From positions 34,114,887-34,178,886 of the forward strand of contig CM046299.1 of NCBI GenBank assembly GCA_025267735.1: a stretch of DNA of 64,000 nt. Reading direction: 5' to 3'. Positions 35,219 to 47,103 of this stretch are shown in pieces. Made by a program: the position numbers and the translations under genes. The notes beneath the pieces are model-generated. The model was not told the origin of the DNA. It saw only the letters and a program-made list of their open reading frames with translations, and ran no database searches. Source of the DNA: Mactra quadrangularis. Its lineage: Eukaryota > Mollusca > Bivalvia > Venerida > Mactridae. Within the stretch, counting starts at the first letter, position 1, and every line of letters begins with the position of its first letter.

Positions 35219-35242
35219 GGGCAGGTTAATAAAATTGGACAA
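35219..35242 (-). repeat. Terminal inverted repeat, right
   Basis: Mirror of 33636-33659; ends TTGGACAA immediately before the duplicated TA. Confidence 0.9.
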
Positions 35243-37356
35243 TAGTAGAAAATGTGGTGCTATAATAAACTACATGTTGTAGACAATGTGGTGTTATAAT
35301 AAACTACAAGTAGTAGACAATGTGGCGCTATAATAAACAACAAGTAGTGGACAATATGGTGTTTTATCAATCTAAGAGAATTGTTACAATGTGGTGTTAG
35401 AATGAACTATATATAGTAGACAATGTGGTATTATAATAAACTATATATAGTAGACAATGTGGTGTTATAATAAACTACAAGTAGTAGACAATGTGGTGCT
35501 ATAATGAACTACAAGTAGTAGACAATATGGTGTTATAATAAACTACAAGTAGTAGACAATGTGGTGTTATAATAAACTACAAGTAGTAGACAATGTGGTG
35601 CTATAATAAACTACAAGTAGTAGACAATGTGGTGTTATAATAAACTACAAGTAGTAGACAATATAGTGTTTTATCAATCTAAGAGAATTGTTACAATGTG
35701 GTGTTGTAATAAACTATATATAGTAGACAATGTGGTGCTATAATAAACTATATGTAGTAGACAATGTGGTGTTATAATAAACTACAAGTAGTAGACAATG
35801 TGGTGCTATAATGAACTATATGTACTAGACAATGTGGTGTTATAATAAACTACAAGAAGTAGACAATGTGGTGTTATAATAAACTACAAGTAGTAGACAA
35901 TGTGGTGTTATAATAAACTACAAGTAGTAGACAATATAGTGTTTTATCAATCTAAGAGAATTGTTATAATGTGGTGTTGTAATAAACTATATATAGTAGA
36001 CAATGTGGTGCTATAATAAACTATATGTAGTAGACAATGTGGTGCTATAATAAACTATTTATAGTAGACAATGTGGTGTTATAATAAACTATATATAGTA
36101 GACAATGTGGTGTTATAATAAGCTGCAAGTAGTAGACAATGTGGTGCTATGATAAACTACAAGTAGTAGACAATGTGGTGCTATGATAAACTACAAGTAG
36201 TAGACAATATGGTGTTTTTATAAACTAAGAGAATTGTTACAATGTGGTGTTATAATAAACTATATGTAGTAGAAAATGTGGTGTTATAATAAACTACAAG
36301 TAGTAGACAATATGGTGTTTTAATAAACTAAGAGAATTGTTACAATGTGGTGTTATAATAAACTATAAGTAGTAGACAATGTGGTGCTATGATAAACTAC
36401 AAGTAGTAGACAATATGGTGTTTTAATAAACTAAGAGAATTGTTACAATGTGGTGTTATAAAAAACTATATGTAGTAGACAAAGTTGTGTTATAATAAAC
36501 TAAGAGAATTGTTACAATGTGGTGCCATAATAAACTATATATAGTAGACAATGTGGTGCTATAATAAACTAAGAGAATTGTTACAATGTGGTGCTATAAT
36601 AAACTATATATAGTAGACCATGTGGTGCTATAATAAACTAAGAGAATTGTTACAATGTGGTGTTATAATAAACTATATATAGTAGACAATGTGGTGCTAT
36701 AATAAACTAAGAGAATTGTTACAATGTGGTGCTATAATAAACTATATATAGTAGACAATGTGGTTCTATAATAAACTAAGAGAATTGTTACAATGTGGTG
36801 TTATAATAAACTATATATATTAGACAATGTGGTGCTATAATAAACAAAGAGAATTGTTACAATGTGGTGTTACAATAAACTATATGTAGTAGACAATGTG
36901 GTGCTATAATAAACTAAGAGAATTGTTACAATGTGGTGTTATAATAAACTATATGTAGTAATTAATGTGGTGCTATATTAAACTAAGAGAATTGTTACAA
37001 TGTGGTGTTATAATAAACTATATGTAGTAATTAATGTGGTGCTATAATAAACTAAGAGAATTGTTACAATGTGGTGTTATAATAAACTATATGTAGTAAT
37101 TAATGTGGTGCTATATTAAACTAAGAGAATTGTTACAATGTGGTGTTATAATAAACTATATGTAGTAGACAATGTGGTGCTATAATAAACTAAGAGAATT
37201 GTTACAATGTGGTGCTATAATAAACTAAGAGAATTGTTACAATGTGGTGCTATTGTAATTAGGATTCTTTTATCTTTGAATAATTTAAATACTAAGATAA
37301 TATAAATTATAAAATATATTTAACAGAGCGTGACCAAGTATGATATTATGTTATCT

Positions 37357-38794
37357 CACTTAACGCTGGGAGTGTACCAAAAGCATTTAAAAGTGCTATT
37401 ATAAGACCATTGCTGAAAAAGTCAGATTTGGATTCAAATGTACTTAAGAATTACAGACCGGTTTCAAATCTTCCATTTCTGTCAAAGATTTTAGAAAAAG
37501 TTGTCAATGTTAGACTTGAGAACCATCTTAAAGAGAACAATCTGCATGAACCTTATCAATCTGCCTACAGAGAATTTCATTCCACGGAAACGGCTCTTCT
37601 TAAGGTGCAAAATGACATTCTTCAGTCTTTAGACAATAATTGTGTAACAATATTGGTGTTACTAGACCTATCGGCTGCTTTCGACACCATAGACCATCAT
37701 ACATTGTTAAGCAGACTGCATGATCACTATGGTCTTGCTGATGGTGCTCTAAATTGGATAAAGTCATATCTGAGTGATCGATACCAAACAGTCTGTGTTG
37801 GTGGAGAACTTTCTGACCCTGTGCTGATGAAATACAGTGTTCCTCAAGGATATGTCTTAGGGCCTAAATATTTCACCATGTACACTAAGCCTGTTGGTGC
37901 CATCTGCTTGCAACATGGATTGTTACATCATTTCTATGCTGATGATTCTCAACTTTACATATCCTTTAAACTTATTGATAATATTTCAAGATCAGAAGCA
38001 TTAAGTCGTATTGAAAAATGTTTGACTGAAATTATTTCATGGATGAATGCCAACATGCTGAAACTGAATGCAGACAAGACGGAATTTATGTTGTTCTCTT
38101 CCAAACATAATCGTAAACATGTTGAAGACGTGTCCATTAGAGTTGGTGATTCCATCATAAACTCTAAAGACTGTATTAGAAATCTTGGTGCTTACTTCAC
38201 ACCACACATGGATATGGAGAAGCATGTCAATATTGTATGCAGATCGTCTTATTATCAGCTAAGAAATATCGGTCGCATAAGAAAGTTTCTTACTGTGGAT
38301 GCTACAAGGACGTTAGTAAATTCCCTGGTTACATCAAGATTGGACTACTGCAATGCCCTTCTTGCAAATACTTCAAAGTCAAATCTGAATAAACTTCAAC
38401 GTCTACAAAATACAGCAGCAAGAATCATTACCAGAACCCGTCGTCATGACCATATAACACCAGTGCTCAAGGAACTTCATTGGCTTCCTGTTTGTCAGCG
38501 GATCAGCTACAAGCTTTTGATATATACATATAAAGCACTTAGCAACCAATGTCCCATATATATATCCAAGACCTAATACATGTTTATAAACCCAACAGAG
38601 ACCTCCGATCTAGCAATTCATTATCTATTACAGTCCCACAGTCTAGGACAATTACTTTTGGTAATCGTAGTTTCAGCCATGCTGCGCCAAAATTGTGGAA
38701 TTCACTTCCAGACTCTGTCAAGTGTGCTCAGTCTCTAAATACTTTTAAGAGAAAATTAAAGACTTACCTGTTTGTCAATTACTATGGTCACTAA
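37357..38794 (+). pseudogene. CR1-like LINE C: reverse transcriptase and C-terminus
   Basis: A 5'-truncated LINE starting in the RT ([20 protein letters not shown]). RT motifs: [65 protein letters not shown], the catalytic FYADDSQLY and [11 protein letters not shown]. The CR1-type C-terminal [22 protein letters not shown] follows, then a stop at 38574 and a frameshift into the final ~75 codons ([15 protein letters not shown] ... SFSHAAPKLWNSLPDSVK). The endonuclease is lacking. It is the same family as LINE E at 51-58 kb (shared SYLSDRxQTVCV and YTKPVGAIC). Only about 100 bp separate it from the satellite array. Confidence 0.85.
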
Positions 38795-39048
38795 ATCAAT
38801 CACCCTGGGACAAAAAACTTTGGTTTTGGAATAGATCAGTATTAATATGAACCAATCTTAGACTACTTAAAATTGTTTATTAGTACGTCCAATAATACTA
38901 CAGTGAAATTTCTTTTAATCAATAGAAACTATCTGGCTGAATGATCTTAAAATATACCCAAATTACAAACATATTACACCATAGTTTAAAAAAGAAATGA
39001 TAATAATAATTATACCTAGGTCCATTACAAAATAATATGCGACCAAAT

Positions 39049-40075
39049 GATGGATGTTCTGGTGGGATCCTTGGATTCGAATCCAACTTTGCACCTTGCA
39101 ATTATGGATTTTACAGGGCAACTAGCCAGTTTCCCCCATTGGCTGGGGGTTGCTTTTCAACCGATTACATACTCATTACCCTTAAAAATAATACTTTATC
39201 TAACCAATAAGGCCCTGACACTGATGGATGTTCTGGCAGGATCCTTAGATTAGAATCCGACTTTGCACCTTGCAATTATGGATTTTCTAGGGCATCTGGC
39301 CAGATTCCCCATTGGCTAGGGGTTGCCTTTCCACCGATTATATACTCATTACCTTTAAGATTAATACCTTATCTATCCAATTTAGGCGCTGACGCTGATG
39401 GATGTTCCGGAGGGATCCTTGGATTGGAATCCGACTTTGCACCTTGCAATCATGGATTTTTCAAGGCATCTGGCTGGATTCCCTATTGGTCCGGGGCTGC
39501 CTTCTCTCATTCTCTAATCTTAACTATTATCACTTTTACTTTATCACTATAAAATGCATGGTCGGGGGACGCGCGGCGCTGATGCTGATGGATGTTCTGG
39601 CAGGATCCTTGGATTGGAATCCGACTTTGCACCTTGCAATTATGGATTTTCTAGGGCATCTGGCCAGATTTCCCATTGGCTAGGGGTTGCCTTTCCACCG
39701 ATTATATACTCATTACCTCTAAGATTAATACCTTATCTAACCAATTTAGGCGCTGACGCTGATGGATGTTCCGGAGGGATCCTTGGATTGGAATCCGACT
39801 TTGCACCTTGCAATCATGGATTTTTCAAGGCATCTGGCTGGATTCCCTATTGGTCGGTGGCTGCCTTTTCTCATACTCTAATCATAACTATTATCACTTT
39901 TACTTTATCACTATACAATGTATGGTTGGGGGACGCGCAGCGCTGATGCTGATGGATGTTTTGGGTGGGAGCCTTGGAGAAGAATCCAACTTTGCACCTT
40001 GCAATCATGGATTTTCGGGGCATTTGGCCCGATTCCTCATCGACCACGTAGCTGCCGTTCTACCAACAATCCATT
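39049..40075. repeat. 174/190-bp tandem repeat, six copies, dimeric
   Basis: GATGGATGTT anchors start at 39049, 39223, 39397, 39587, 39761 and 39951, giving intervals of 174, 174, 190, 174 and 190. Units with CCATTGGCTAGGGGTTGCC and a CCGATTATATACTCATTACC tail (174) alternate with units with CCCTATTGG and a TTTATCACTATA tail (190), so copies 2-5 form two 364-bp dimers. Each unit has a GGATTCGAATCC-like word resembling Pol III box B, so it may derive from a tRNA-related SINE. Frames through it stay open across unit joints in places but have no family resemblance. Confidence 0.9.
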
Positions 40076-40239
40076 ACCTCTCTTTCACTATTTTTAAAAT
40101 TGAAAATTCACTTGTTTTGTTGTTGTTGTTGTTTTTAAACTACTATGAGCACTTTATTGATCACAAATTTTAGTCTATTATTATTATTTTTCAGTTTATG
40201 TTTTTTTATATCTTTATCATTTTCGTTTTCATTTTAGCT

Positions 40240-40336
40240 CGTTTTTCCTAATTATGCATATGATTGTGAAGCGCTTTTGAACATATATTCAATATGAAAA
40301 GAGCGCTATACAAATACGGTATATAATAATAATGTA
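40240..40336 (+). mobile_element. SINE/L2-type 3' tail
   Basis: ATGATTGTGAAGCGCTTTTGA ... AAAAGAGCGCTATACAAATA followed by a TATAATAATAATG tail is the stem-loop plus short repeat seen at the 3' end of many L2-clade LINEs and the SINEs they mobilise; the GAAGCGCTTTT / AAAAGAGCGCT stem is visible. The preceding tandem array may be the body of this element, but the joint is unclear. Confidence 0.6.
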
Positions 40337-41059
40337 AGTATACGTCTCATCCATAATCCGTCTGTTTTTGAAGTTTTAGGGCAAATAAGCGGCTATTTTT
40401 CTTGTACATGTATCGGTCACGAGAAGAATAAGTGCATATCTATGGCTTTGTTTCGAACTCTTTTCAGAGTTTTGTTTACGAGTTCGCAGATATTCTAATA
40501 CTTTAAACAGTTTTAATATACCACATAATTCATAAAATACAGTTAAGGATGTTACCTTAGAGATGATCAATTGATTTAGTCAGATCTGAGAAAGGGGATC
40601 TAGAAATATATCAGGAAAATCAACTGTAAAAAACTAAAACCTACCACATAGCCAAAAAGCAAAACGGAAAAGATTTTAAGAATTAATAGTGATGTCTTAC
40701 GAAGACCAAAGAACCTGGAGTAAATTCAGCAAGATTAAGATGAAAGAAAGATGTCGATTCTCTACGTTCTTAAGAAGAAAATATTTATATGAAACCTTCA
40801 TAAATATTCAAATCCCTGTCATCATCGTACAAACAAAGAGATAAACAAAGTGATCCACTGTAGAAGGAAGAACAATTATCAAGTCCACATAATGCTGTAG
40901 AATATCCAGCTGATAACCTTTCTTTTAGAACTTTCAGATAGTTCTTACAAATATAGTTAGGAAACGAACACTGTTTTGATGTTCTTCAATTTATTCATTA
41001 AATTTAATATAACAAACATATTGCTAATTTTAGTTTTCAACCATATTTAAATACTTGTA
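40337..41059. other. Non-coding stretch
   Basis: No gene or clear repeat seen; the 64-codon minus frame at 40376-40570 has no support. Confidence 0.35.
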
Positions 41060-41620
41060 TTACTAAATTTAGGTACATTTTGACAAGATTGCGTGTTTCT
41101 TTTCATAGATTATATATTGAAAGTGGAAAATGGGCAAGGCCGAACCCTATACCTATGTCTAATAGGAAATGTAATATTTTCAATGTTTTAGAAGATGAGT
41201 ACCATTTTGTTTTAAAATGTAGCTCATTTAATGATCTGAAAAATATGTATATACAACGCTATTACAGAGTAAGACCTAGCATGTATAAATTAATAGAACT
41301 TTTTAAATCTGATAATCCGGTAACTATGAGAAAATGAGTATTATTTACAAAGCATTTGAATACAGGTTATTTAATAATAATAGGTATAAGAATATTTCAT
41401 ACGTTTTTACTTTATAAGAATGAATATATAAATGTTTATATAATTTGTCTATTTTATTGGACAACTTATTTATTATATCTATTTTGTTTTTTGTGTACAA
41501 TGATCTGATTTATATTTGATATATTTTGTGTTTATACATGTATGCTGTCATGTATGTAATGGCCACAAGGGCCTAAGACCTTCTGGTTTTCTTTATTGGA
41601 TAAACTTGATTAAACGCATA
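41060..41620 (+). pseudogene. LINE fragment D, C-terminal part and 3' end
   Basis: The translation gives TRLRVSFHRLYIESGKWARP then CNIFNVLEDEYHFVLKCSSF, a degenerate Cys/His knuckle (first CxxC reduced to CxxF), a stop at 41335, and then KHLNTGYLI in a shifted frame. The 3' UTR ends with GGCCACAAGGGCC, a short hairpin, and GGATAAACTTGA. Same general LINE type as fragment B (shared LSSH/VSFH xLxIE(T/S)G pattern). Confidence 0.7.
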
Positions 41621-41689
41621 TTTCCATATTACATATTCATTGGCGTTGTTCAAAATGATTAATTATAATAATGATTATAATAAAATAAT

Positions 41690-41696
41690 AATTAAA

Positions 41697-41736
<40 letters not shown>

Positions 41737-41915
41737 GATAATAATAATAACGATAAAGATAACGACGACGACGCCGATGGCGACGACGACGACAACGAAA
41801 ACAAGAACAACGACGACGACAACAAGAACAACAACAACAACAACAGCAACAACAACAACAATAATAATAATAACAACAACAACAATAAAAACAATAATAA
41901 TAAAAAATAATAAAC
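41690..41915. repeat. Compound trinucleotide microsatellite
   Basis: (ATA)n, (GAC)n, (AAC)n and (ATA)n blocks follow each other, with GAC-rich sequence in the middle. All six frames give homopolymer-like peptides, which are not genes. Confidence 0.95.
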
Positions 41916-42476
41916 ATTGATTCGTGCCTTAACATCAAAATGTTAACATAAACTGAAATGCAATTAGGCCTCGATAGACCCTGGCACATGTCCGAAGTGT
42001 TTGAATCTATGAGATTTTAAGGAGTTTACTTTTTATAATCATTGAATAATGATTTGATGTAACTGACGTGTGATAGAATCATTCAGGGTATTGATATTAA
42101 GAATTTAATGCTGATTTGTTGGTTAATTCAGATTAAGGTTTGATAATATACCCGAGAGGAAATGCAGTGTATTCGTAATAATACAATATTCTGAGCAAAG
42201 GGAAATAACTGCGTTGTTATCTATGTTAAATTATATGTCATGAATTAACTCCCATAGTACCGGAAAGACTTTCAATAGTGTTGTGCTCGTCTTCTAGTTT
42301 ACTATCTAGTTTATTTAATATAAAATATCGTGATTGTTTATCTTGCCTATGGACTCCTTCAAAAATGGACACTTTTCCACAGCGGACACTTATCACTTAT
42401 CCCTTGGATGTCCATTATACTGAAGTTGGACTGTAATTAAGAAATAACTTACAGTTGTCTATATTTTGTTGTGTAA

Positions 42477-42574
42477 TAAAACATAGGCACGAGTTGTGAT
42501 GCGCGTATGATTAAATCACGAGTGCTTTAGCACGAGTGATTTAAATAGCGCATCAAACGAGTGCCTATGTTTTA
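42477..42574. repeat. Foldback hairpin with GTGCTTTAGCAC tip
   Basis: The left arm ATAAAACATAGGCAC, TGATGCGC and TAAATCACGAGTGC pairs with GCACGAGTGATTTAAATA, GCGCATCA and GTGCCTATGTTTTAT. It is about 98 bp and nearly perfect. It has the same layout as 6312-6428: unrelated arms, GC-rich tip with a central TTTAG. Confidence 0.8.
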
Positions 42575-44265
42575 TTTAAAACCAAGTTTGGCCAAGTTTG
42601 AATATGGCTCATCTTGGGTCAAACACAGAGTCACTATGCTGTGGTATAACTTCTCAACACAACTCAACACCGGCTCGGTTACATAAACTTTATTGGTACA
42701 CGTATTTGCTCATACTCATCGAGCAGCGACTAACTACTGAGGGCCACTAACTGTCGAGGACCACTCAGTATGGGCTTCAACCCCACTCTCTCCCGGAATA
42801 ATGATACAGCTCACTTATATAGTGCTTGCACCCACGCCACGCGAATCCAAGCATACGTGTTTCAACTTATCTAAAATTGGAAAACTCCTGAACGCGATTG
42901 TGCCCGAACTGGTCAAGTGACCAATAACTTAAGTAAATATTTGATGTTTGTTAAAGATGATAAAATCAATGGACCTATTATATTACATATGCCCATATAA
43001 GGTAAAACCTTGTTGACACCCAAGAGGTCTCATTTTCAATCTGATTTCAATGCAAATTAGTAAAATATGTGTGTAAATAAATTATTGGACTATTTCGAAC
43101 ATGGATTATACTTGGTCTTATATCATATTATGATACCATGCCCACATAAGGGCAAATCTTGACAAACCACATTTCCGATTTGATTTCTGCGCAAATTGGT
43201 CAGAAAATTTAGGAAAATGTTTTACTTGATAACATTTTCGACAGGTTCGAATGTTGACCACACGTACCCTTCACTCCGGTGAGCAATTAAGGGTCATCTT
43301 GGCCCTTTTGTTTGATAATAATTATACCCTATAGGGATGAAAACTTGTTGATTGCTGTCCGTAATCAGTCACCCATGGTCTATTGTGCATCCACTCAAAC
43401 TTCATAACAATACTTATCCAGAATGGCAAGGCCTAGAGATTTGATGTTGTTCATGTACCTTAAGCTAGTATGTTTCTACTTCAGAATTGCCCTTGCTCTA
43501 TGGTCCAATTTCACAAAACTTCTCAGAGGGTGATTTTCTCAAGCCAAAATTTCAAACCCAGGTAAATTTTATGTCAAGTAATTAAAAGTCTCATGATTAC
43601 AATCAAAACATTAATTGTATTCTATCTGTTGTAGATTAAGGGTAAACAAATGTTAATGGAAAGCCATTATTTTACAATTCACATGTTAAAATGTTTACTT
43701 CAGACAAATTTTACTTTGAGATGCTGTGTGAAAAACAGGCCTAGGATTTTTCAATGTGACATACATATTTTCTTAAAAAGATATTCTCAGAAGCCAAATA
43801 AATAGGCTAAGACAGATAGATTATGCCTGAAAAAGTTTCAAGTAAAACTTTTATTTAACTAGACGTTTAAGCGGGTTGCTTGATTGAAGAAAACACAATT
43901 CCACTTCTGACCCTGATAATGTACCAGATCATGAAAAAAATCCGAGGTGGAATTTAACAGCATTACATATTATATTATGTAAGCTGAGTATCGGCGCAAT
44001 TTACGCATTAGAAATAACCAGATACGCTCGAAGTATCATTTCTGTGCGTACATTTAACGCAAACTCTATAGAACTTATGCCAACTACAAAAATCTTTAGC
44101 GTTAAATTCATAAACTAAACCAAGAACAGCTAATTTTAACTTACGCTAAATAAACTGACTGTTTATTGTAAAATGTAGAGCTAAATTTGCGAACCGGAGT
44201 CAATTCAAACTATGGAACGCCATAGCTGTCTGATGTTGTTTTCAGCAGTATTGATATTTCTAAGC
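42575..44265. other. Non-coding stretch with terminal-hairpin repeat near 43.3 kb
   Basis: No gene recognised. At 43270-43310, CACTCCGGTGAGC is followed by AAGGGTCATCTTGGCCCTT and TTGTTT. I recall a repeat ending of this kind in bivalve genomes; it could be a Helitron-like or other element end but lacks a CTRR terminus. Around 43975-44060 the sequence is richer in CpG, without other signal. Confidence 0.35.
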
Positions 44266-45590
44266 TCCGTCTTATCATGTCTTATCATGTCTTAAACGAA
44301 TGCTATTATGTCTTAATCTGGTGTTGACTTGTCGAAACTCCGTCTTATTATGTCTAAATGAAGTGTTGTTATGTTTACATGAGGTGTTATCATGTCTAAT
44401 TTCAATCTTATTTTGTGTAAATGGAGTGATATTATGTCCACAAGTGGTGTTGACTTGTCTAAATACCATCTTATTTTGTCTAAATATAGTTTTACATGTC
44501 CAAATGTGGTATTGACATGTCAAAATCACTTTAAGCTTAATATGTCCATTTGTAGCGTAATTATTTTAAAATATGATATTGAATTGTCTAAAAACTGTCT
44601 CATTATGTCAAAATGTAGCGACATTATGTCCTAATGTGGTGTTGACATGTATATATACGTATATGTATATGTCTCATTATAATTAAAATGTAGTGTAATC
44701 ATGTCCAAGTGTAGTGTTGACTTGTATAAATGATGTCTTATTTTGTCTAAAAGTATTTTTGACTTGTCTAAATATAGTGTTTACTTGTCTAAATATAGTG
44801 TTGATTTGTCTAAATATAGTGTTGACTTGTCTAAATATAGTGTTGACTTGTCTAAATATAGTGTTGATTTGTCTAAATATAGTGTTAATTTGTCTAAATA
44901 AAGTGTTGACTTGTCTAAATATAATGTTGATTTGTCTAAATATAGTGTTGATTTGTCTAAATATAGTGTTGACTTGTCTAAATATAGTGTAGACTTGTCT
45001 AAATATAGTGTTGATTTGTCTAAAAATAGTGTTGATTTGTCTAAATATAGTGTTGACTTGTCTAAATATAGTGTTGACTTGTCTAAATATAGTGTTAATT
45101 TGTCTAAATAAAGTGTTGACTTGTCTAAATATAATGTTGATTTGTCTAAATATAGTGTTGATTTGTCTAAATATAGTGTAGACTTGTCTAAACAATGTCT
45201 TTTTACGTCTAATTGTAGTGTTGACTTGTCTAAACAATGTCTTTTTATGTCTAACTGTAGTGCTGACTTGTCTAAACAATGTCTTTTTATGTCTAACTGT
45301 AGTGTTGACTTGTCTAAACAATGTCTTTTTATGTCTAATTGTAGTGCTGACTTGTCTAAACAATGTCTTTTTATGTCTAATTGTAGTGTTGACTTGTCTA
45401 AACAATGTCTATTTATGTCTAATTGTAGTGTTGACTTGTCTAAATGTAGTGTTGAAATGTCCAAATGAAGTGATAACTTGTCTTAACGTCATGTTGACTT
45501 GTCTAAAATCGTCCTATTTTGTTAAAGAGTAGTGTTATAATGTCAAGGTGCGATGTTGATATGTCTACACACCGTCATGTTGTTGATGCA
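44266..45590. repeat. 21-bp minisatellite, family K
   Basis: The core is ~20 copies of the 21-bp unit AAATATAGTGTTGACTTGTCT (44760-45190). Six copies of a 42-bp dimer containing AACAATGTCTTTTTATGTCT follow (45190-45440), with diverged units on both sides. Because 21 and 42 are multiples of 3 and the unit has few stops, long frames run both ways (to 240 codons). They are repeat artefacts with 7-residue periodicity (for example DLSKYSV) and no sign of selection visible here. Confidence 0.9.
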
Positions 45591-45690
45591 ATTGCGCATA
45601 CGCAGTGCGATTTAATTGTAGGCTAACAATGGCGGGAGTGGTTTCGCCCACTGTGTCTATTCAATAAATCCCAAATTAAGCAGGGTTGCC

Positions 45691-45800
45691 AAAAATACAT
45701 GACATTTGGACATGATAAGACATTGTTTAGACAAGTCAATTTGTCATTTTAACATAGTAACGCATTTTTTAGACAAGTCAACATGACATTTAGACAAGTC
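45691..45800. repeat. Inverted family K units
   Basis: GACATTTGGACATGATAAGA, CATTGTTTAGACAAGTCAA and further AGACAAGTCA words occur here in the orientation opposite to the main array, separated from it by ~100 bp of non-repetitive sequence. The array plus this block therefore forms an inverted arrangement. Confidence 0.75.
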
Positions 45801-47103
45801 ACAAACTCGTTGCCAATACAAAGCCAAGTTGACTGTTTTTTTACTTTAAAAGCCGGCTCAAGTAAAAGTATAGTAATTCATATATATGTAATAGATGAAT
45901 GTTGTTGAAACAGATTATGTTCGCTTGCATGTAACAAGAGTCAAGGTTTAGCTGCTGTTGGCGAGCAGTACCCATGATTTTGTTCGAGTTTTTACTTTAA
46001 TATATTTAATAATCAATTATATTTTTTTAAATAAAAAGTTGAAAATAGCAAACCCAAGATCGAAACGTGTCGGTCTGTCTAAAATTTGTGTCATGAAATG
46101 TGTGGCTCAGTTTTGTTCAGAAGAGCCAATGCAAATATTTTTGTTGAAACTTCTATTTGTTAACTTTAAACGGTGGCCTTAGAGGCAGGCACCGGCCAAA
46201 AAAGATCTTATTACTGAAATTAATGCATCTTAATAATACGCTATACTTAAGAATTGAAATCATAAAAACGGACTTTCATCGAAAAATAAATGTCATTTTG
46301 CTGATATATAATTTGCATAAGCGCCGATGTCAGTCAGTTTTTTATGATTTCAATCCTTATAATTACAACCTTTCTGGGTGAAATTTGTCGACTGAACCAT
46401 TATAAATTGCGTTGATATCAAGAACTATACTTTAGTGCGTAAGAGCCGAATTCACTGTAGTGCGGAATAATCTTGTTCGTTAACAGGTCTTTCATACCAA
46501 CCGTCGGCCTTTTGGTCTACGCTTCGATGCAATTATTCCTGGTTTTAATGCCATTACCGAATCAATAATGCAACGAAATGTAAGTAAACGGATTTTAATT
46601 TGTACATGTATAAAAAAGCACTACAAGGGAAAACACAATTGTGTAACATAAAAAAAATGTGTAAACAAGTTGAAAGTTTTACGCTATTCCCACGTGCGTT
46701 TATCAAGGTCTTGGTCAACTATTTATAGTAAAGATGAAAGTGAAACTGAAAAGTTTATTTCGGTTAACATTTATTTCTTATTTTATTTTCAATATGACAT
46801 TTTCGGACCATTTTTAATGTTTTCGATGATTTACAACTTTTATTAACATGCATAGCTTTTGTTTTGCATGTGACAGCGCTAAAAAGAGAGTTTTCATTCA
46901 TGAAATTAGTACCGACATGACGTGAATTAAAGTCATGAATATTAATGAATTCTTGTAGGCAACTGCGTTTATACAAAAATGAAAACACATTTATTCAAGT
47001 CACGTGTTCACTTTTGACCAATCAGATTGTATCATTTCGTTTAGGTTGTAATCATTTCTTGATGCAAGAACATATATAACTTTCAGCAAACGATTATCAA
47101 TTT
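45801..47103. other. Non-coding stretch
   Basis: Several 60-75-codon frames exist (for example 45958-46182 and 46764-46988), but none has a recognisable motif, good start context or splice support. No repeat with clear borders. Confidence 0.35.

Larger units (their letters stand above)
33636..35242 (+). mobile_element. TA-flanked TIR transposon inserted in the satellite (Tc1/mariner-like, DDE-deleted)
   Basis: A 1607-bp insertion with 24-bp perfect inverted ends starting TTGTCCAATTTTATTAAC and continuing CTGCCC. TA at 33634-33635 and 35243-35244 is the target duplication: joining the flanks across one TA recreates an ordinary satellite monomer (..ACTACAAGTAGTAGA..). It carries a two-exon gene (34048-34841) on the plus strand, and tRNA-like modules near each end pointing inward. 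The coding part is clearly richer in G+C than the AT-rich surroundings. TA targeting and the protein's resemblance to Tc1/mariner-type transposases support the superfamily call; the DDE core is missing. Confidence 0.85.
31086..37252. repeat. 34/35-bp satellite array with higher-order structure
   Basis: About 6.2 kb of tandem units (4.55 kb once the inserted element is removed). Two monomer types alternate. Type 1 is 34 bp: ACAATGTGGTGCTATAATAA then ACTATATGTAGTAG. Type 2 is 35 bp, sharing the first 22 bases but ending CTAAGAGAATTGTT. The type 1 variants carry a 10-bp palindrome (CTACATGTAG or CTATATATAG). Higher-order repeats are visible: a ~103-bp trimer at 31280-31800 and a 275-bp octamer at 32576-33430. 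Interrupted at 33635 by the element ending at 35242; the right part ends abruptly at the LINE-bearing segment. Confidence 0.95.

Noticed and set aside
31086..37252. CRISPR array
   Set aside because: Direct units of ~34 bp look superficially like repeats and spacers, but the whole unit is repeated with no unique spacers, in eukaryotic DNA with no cas genes.
39047..40173. Overlapping frames through the 174/190-bp repeat
   Set aside because: The same peptide recurs in different frames from copy to copy; no domain resemblance.
41637..41989. Leu-, Ser- or Cys-rich frames
   Set aside because: Trinucleotide microsatellite read in different phases.
43270..43316. Helitron 3' terminus
   Set aside because: A hairpin is present, but no CTRR end follows, and no 5' TC end or Rep/helicase sequence was found.
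44683..45468. 227-240-codon minus-strand frames and 115-codon plus-strand frames in the 21-bp array
   Set aside because: Seven-residue periodicity follows from the 21-bp unit; several frames on both strands are open together.
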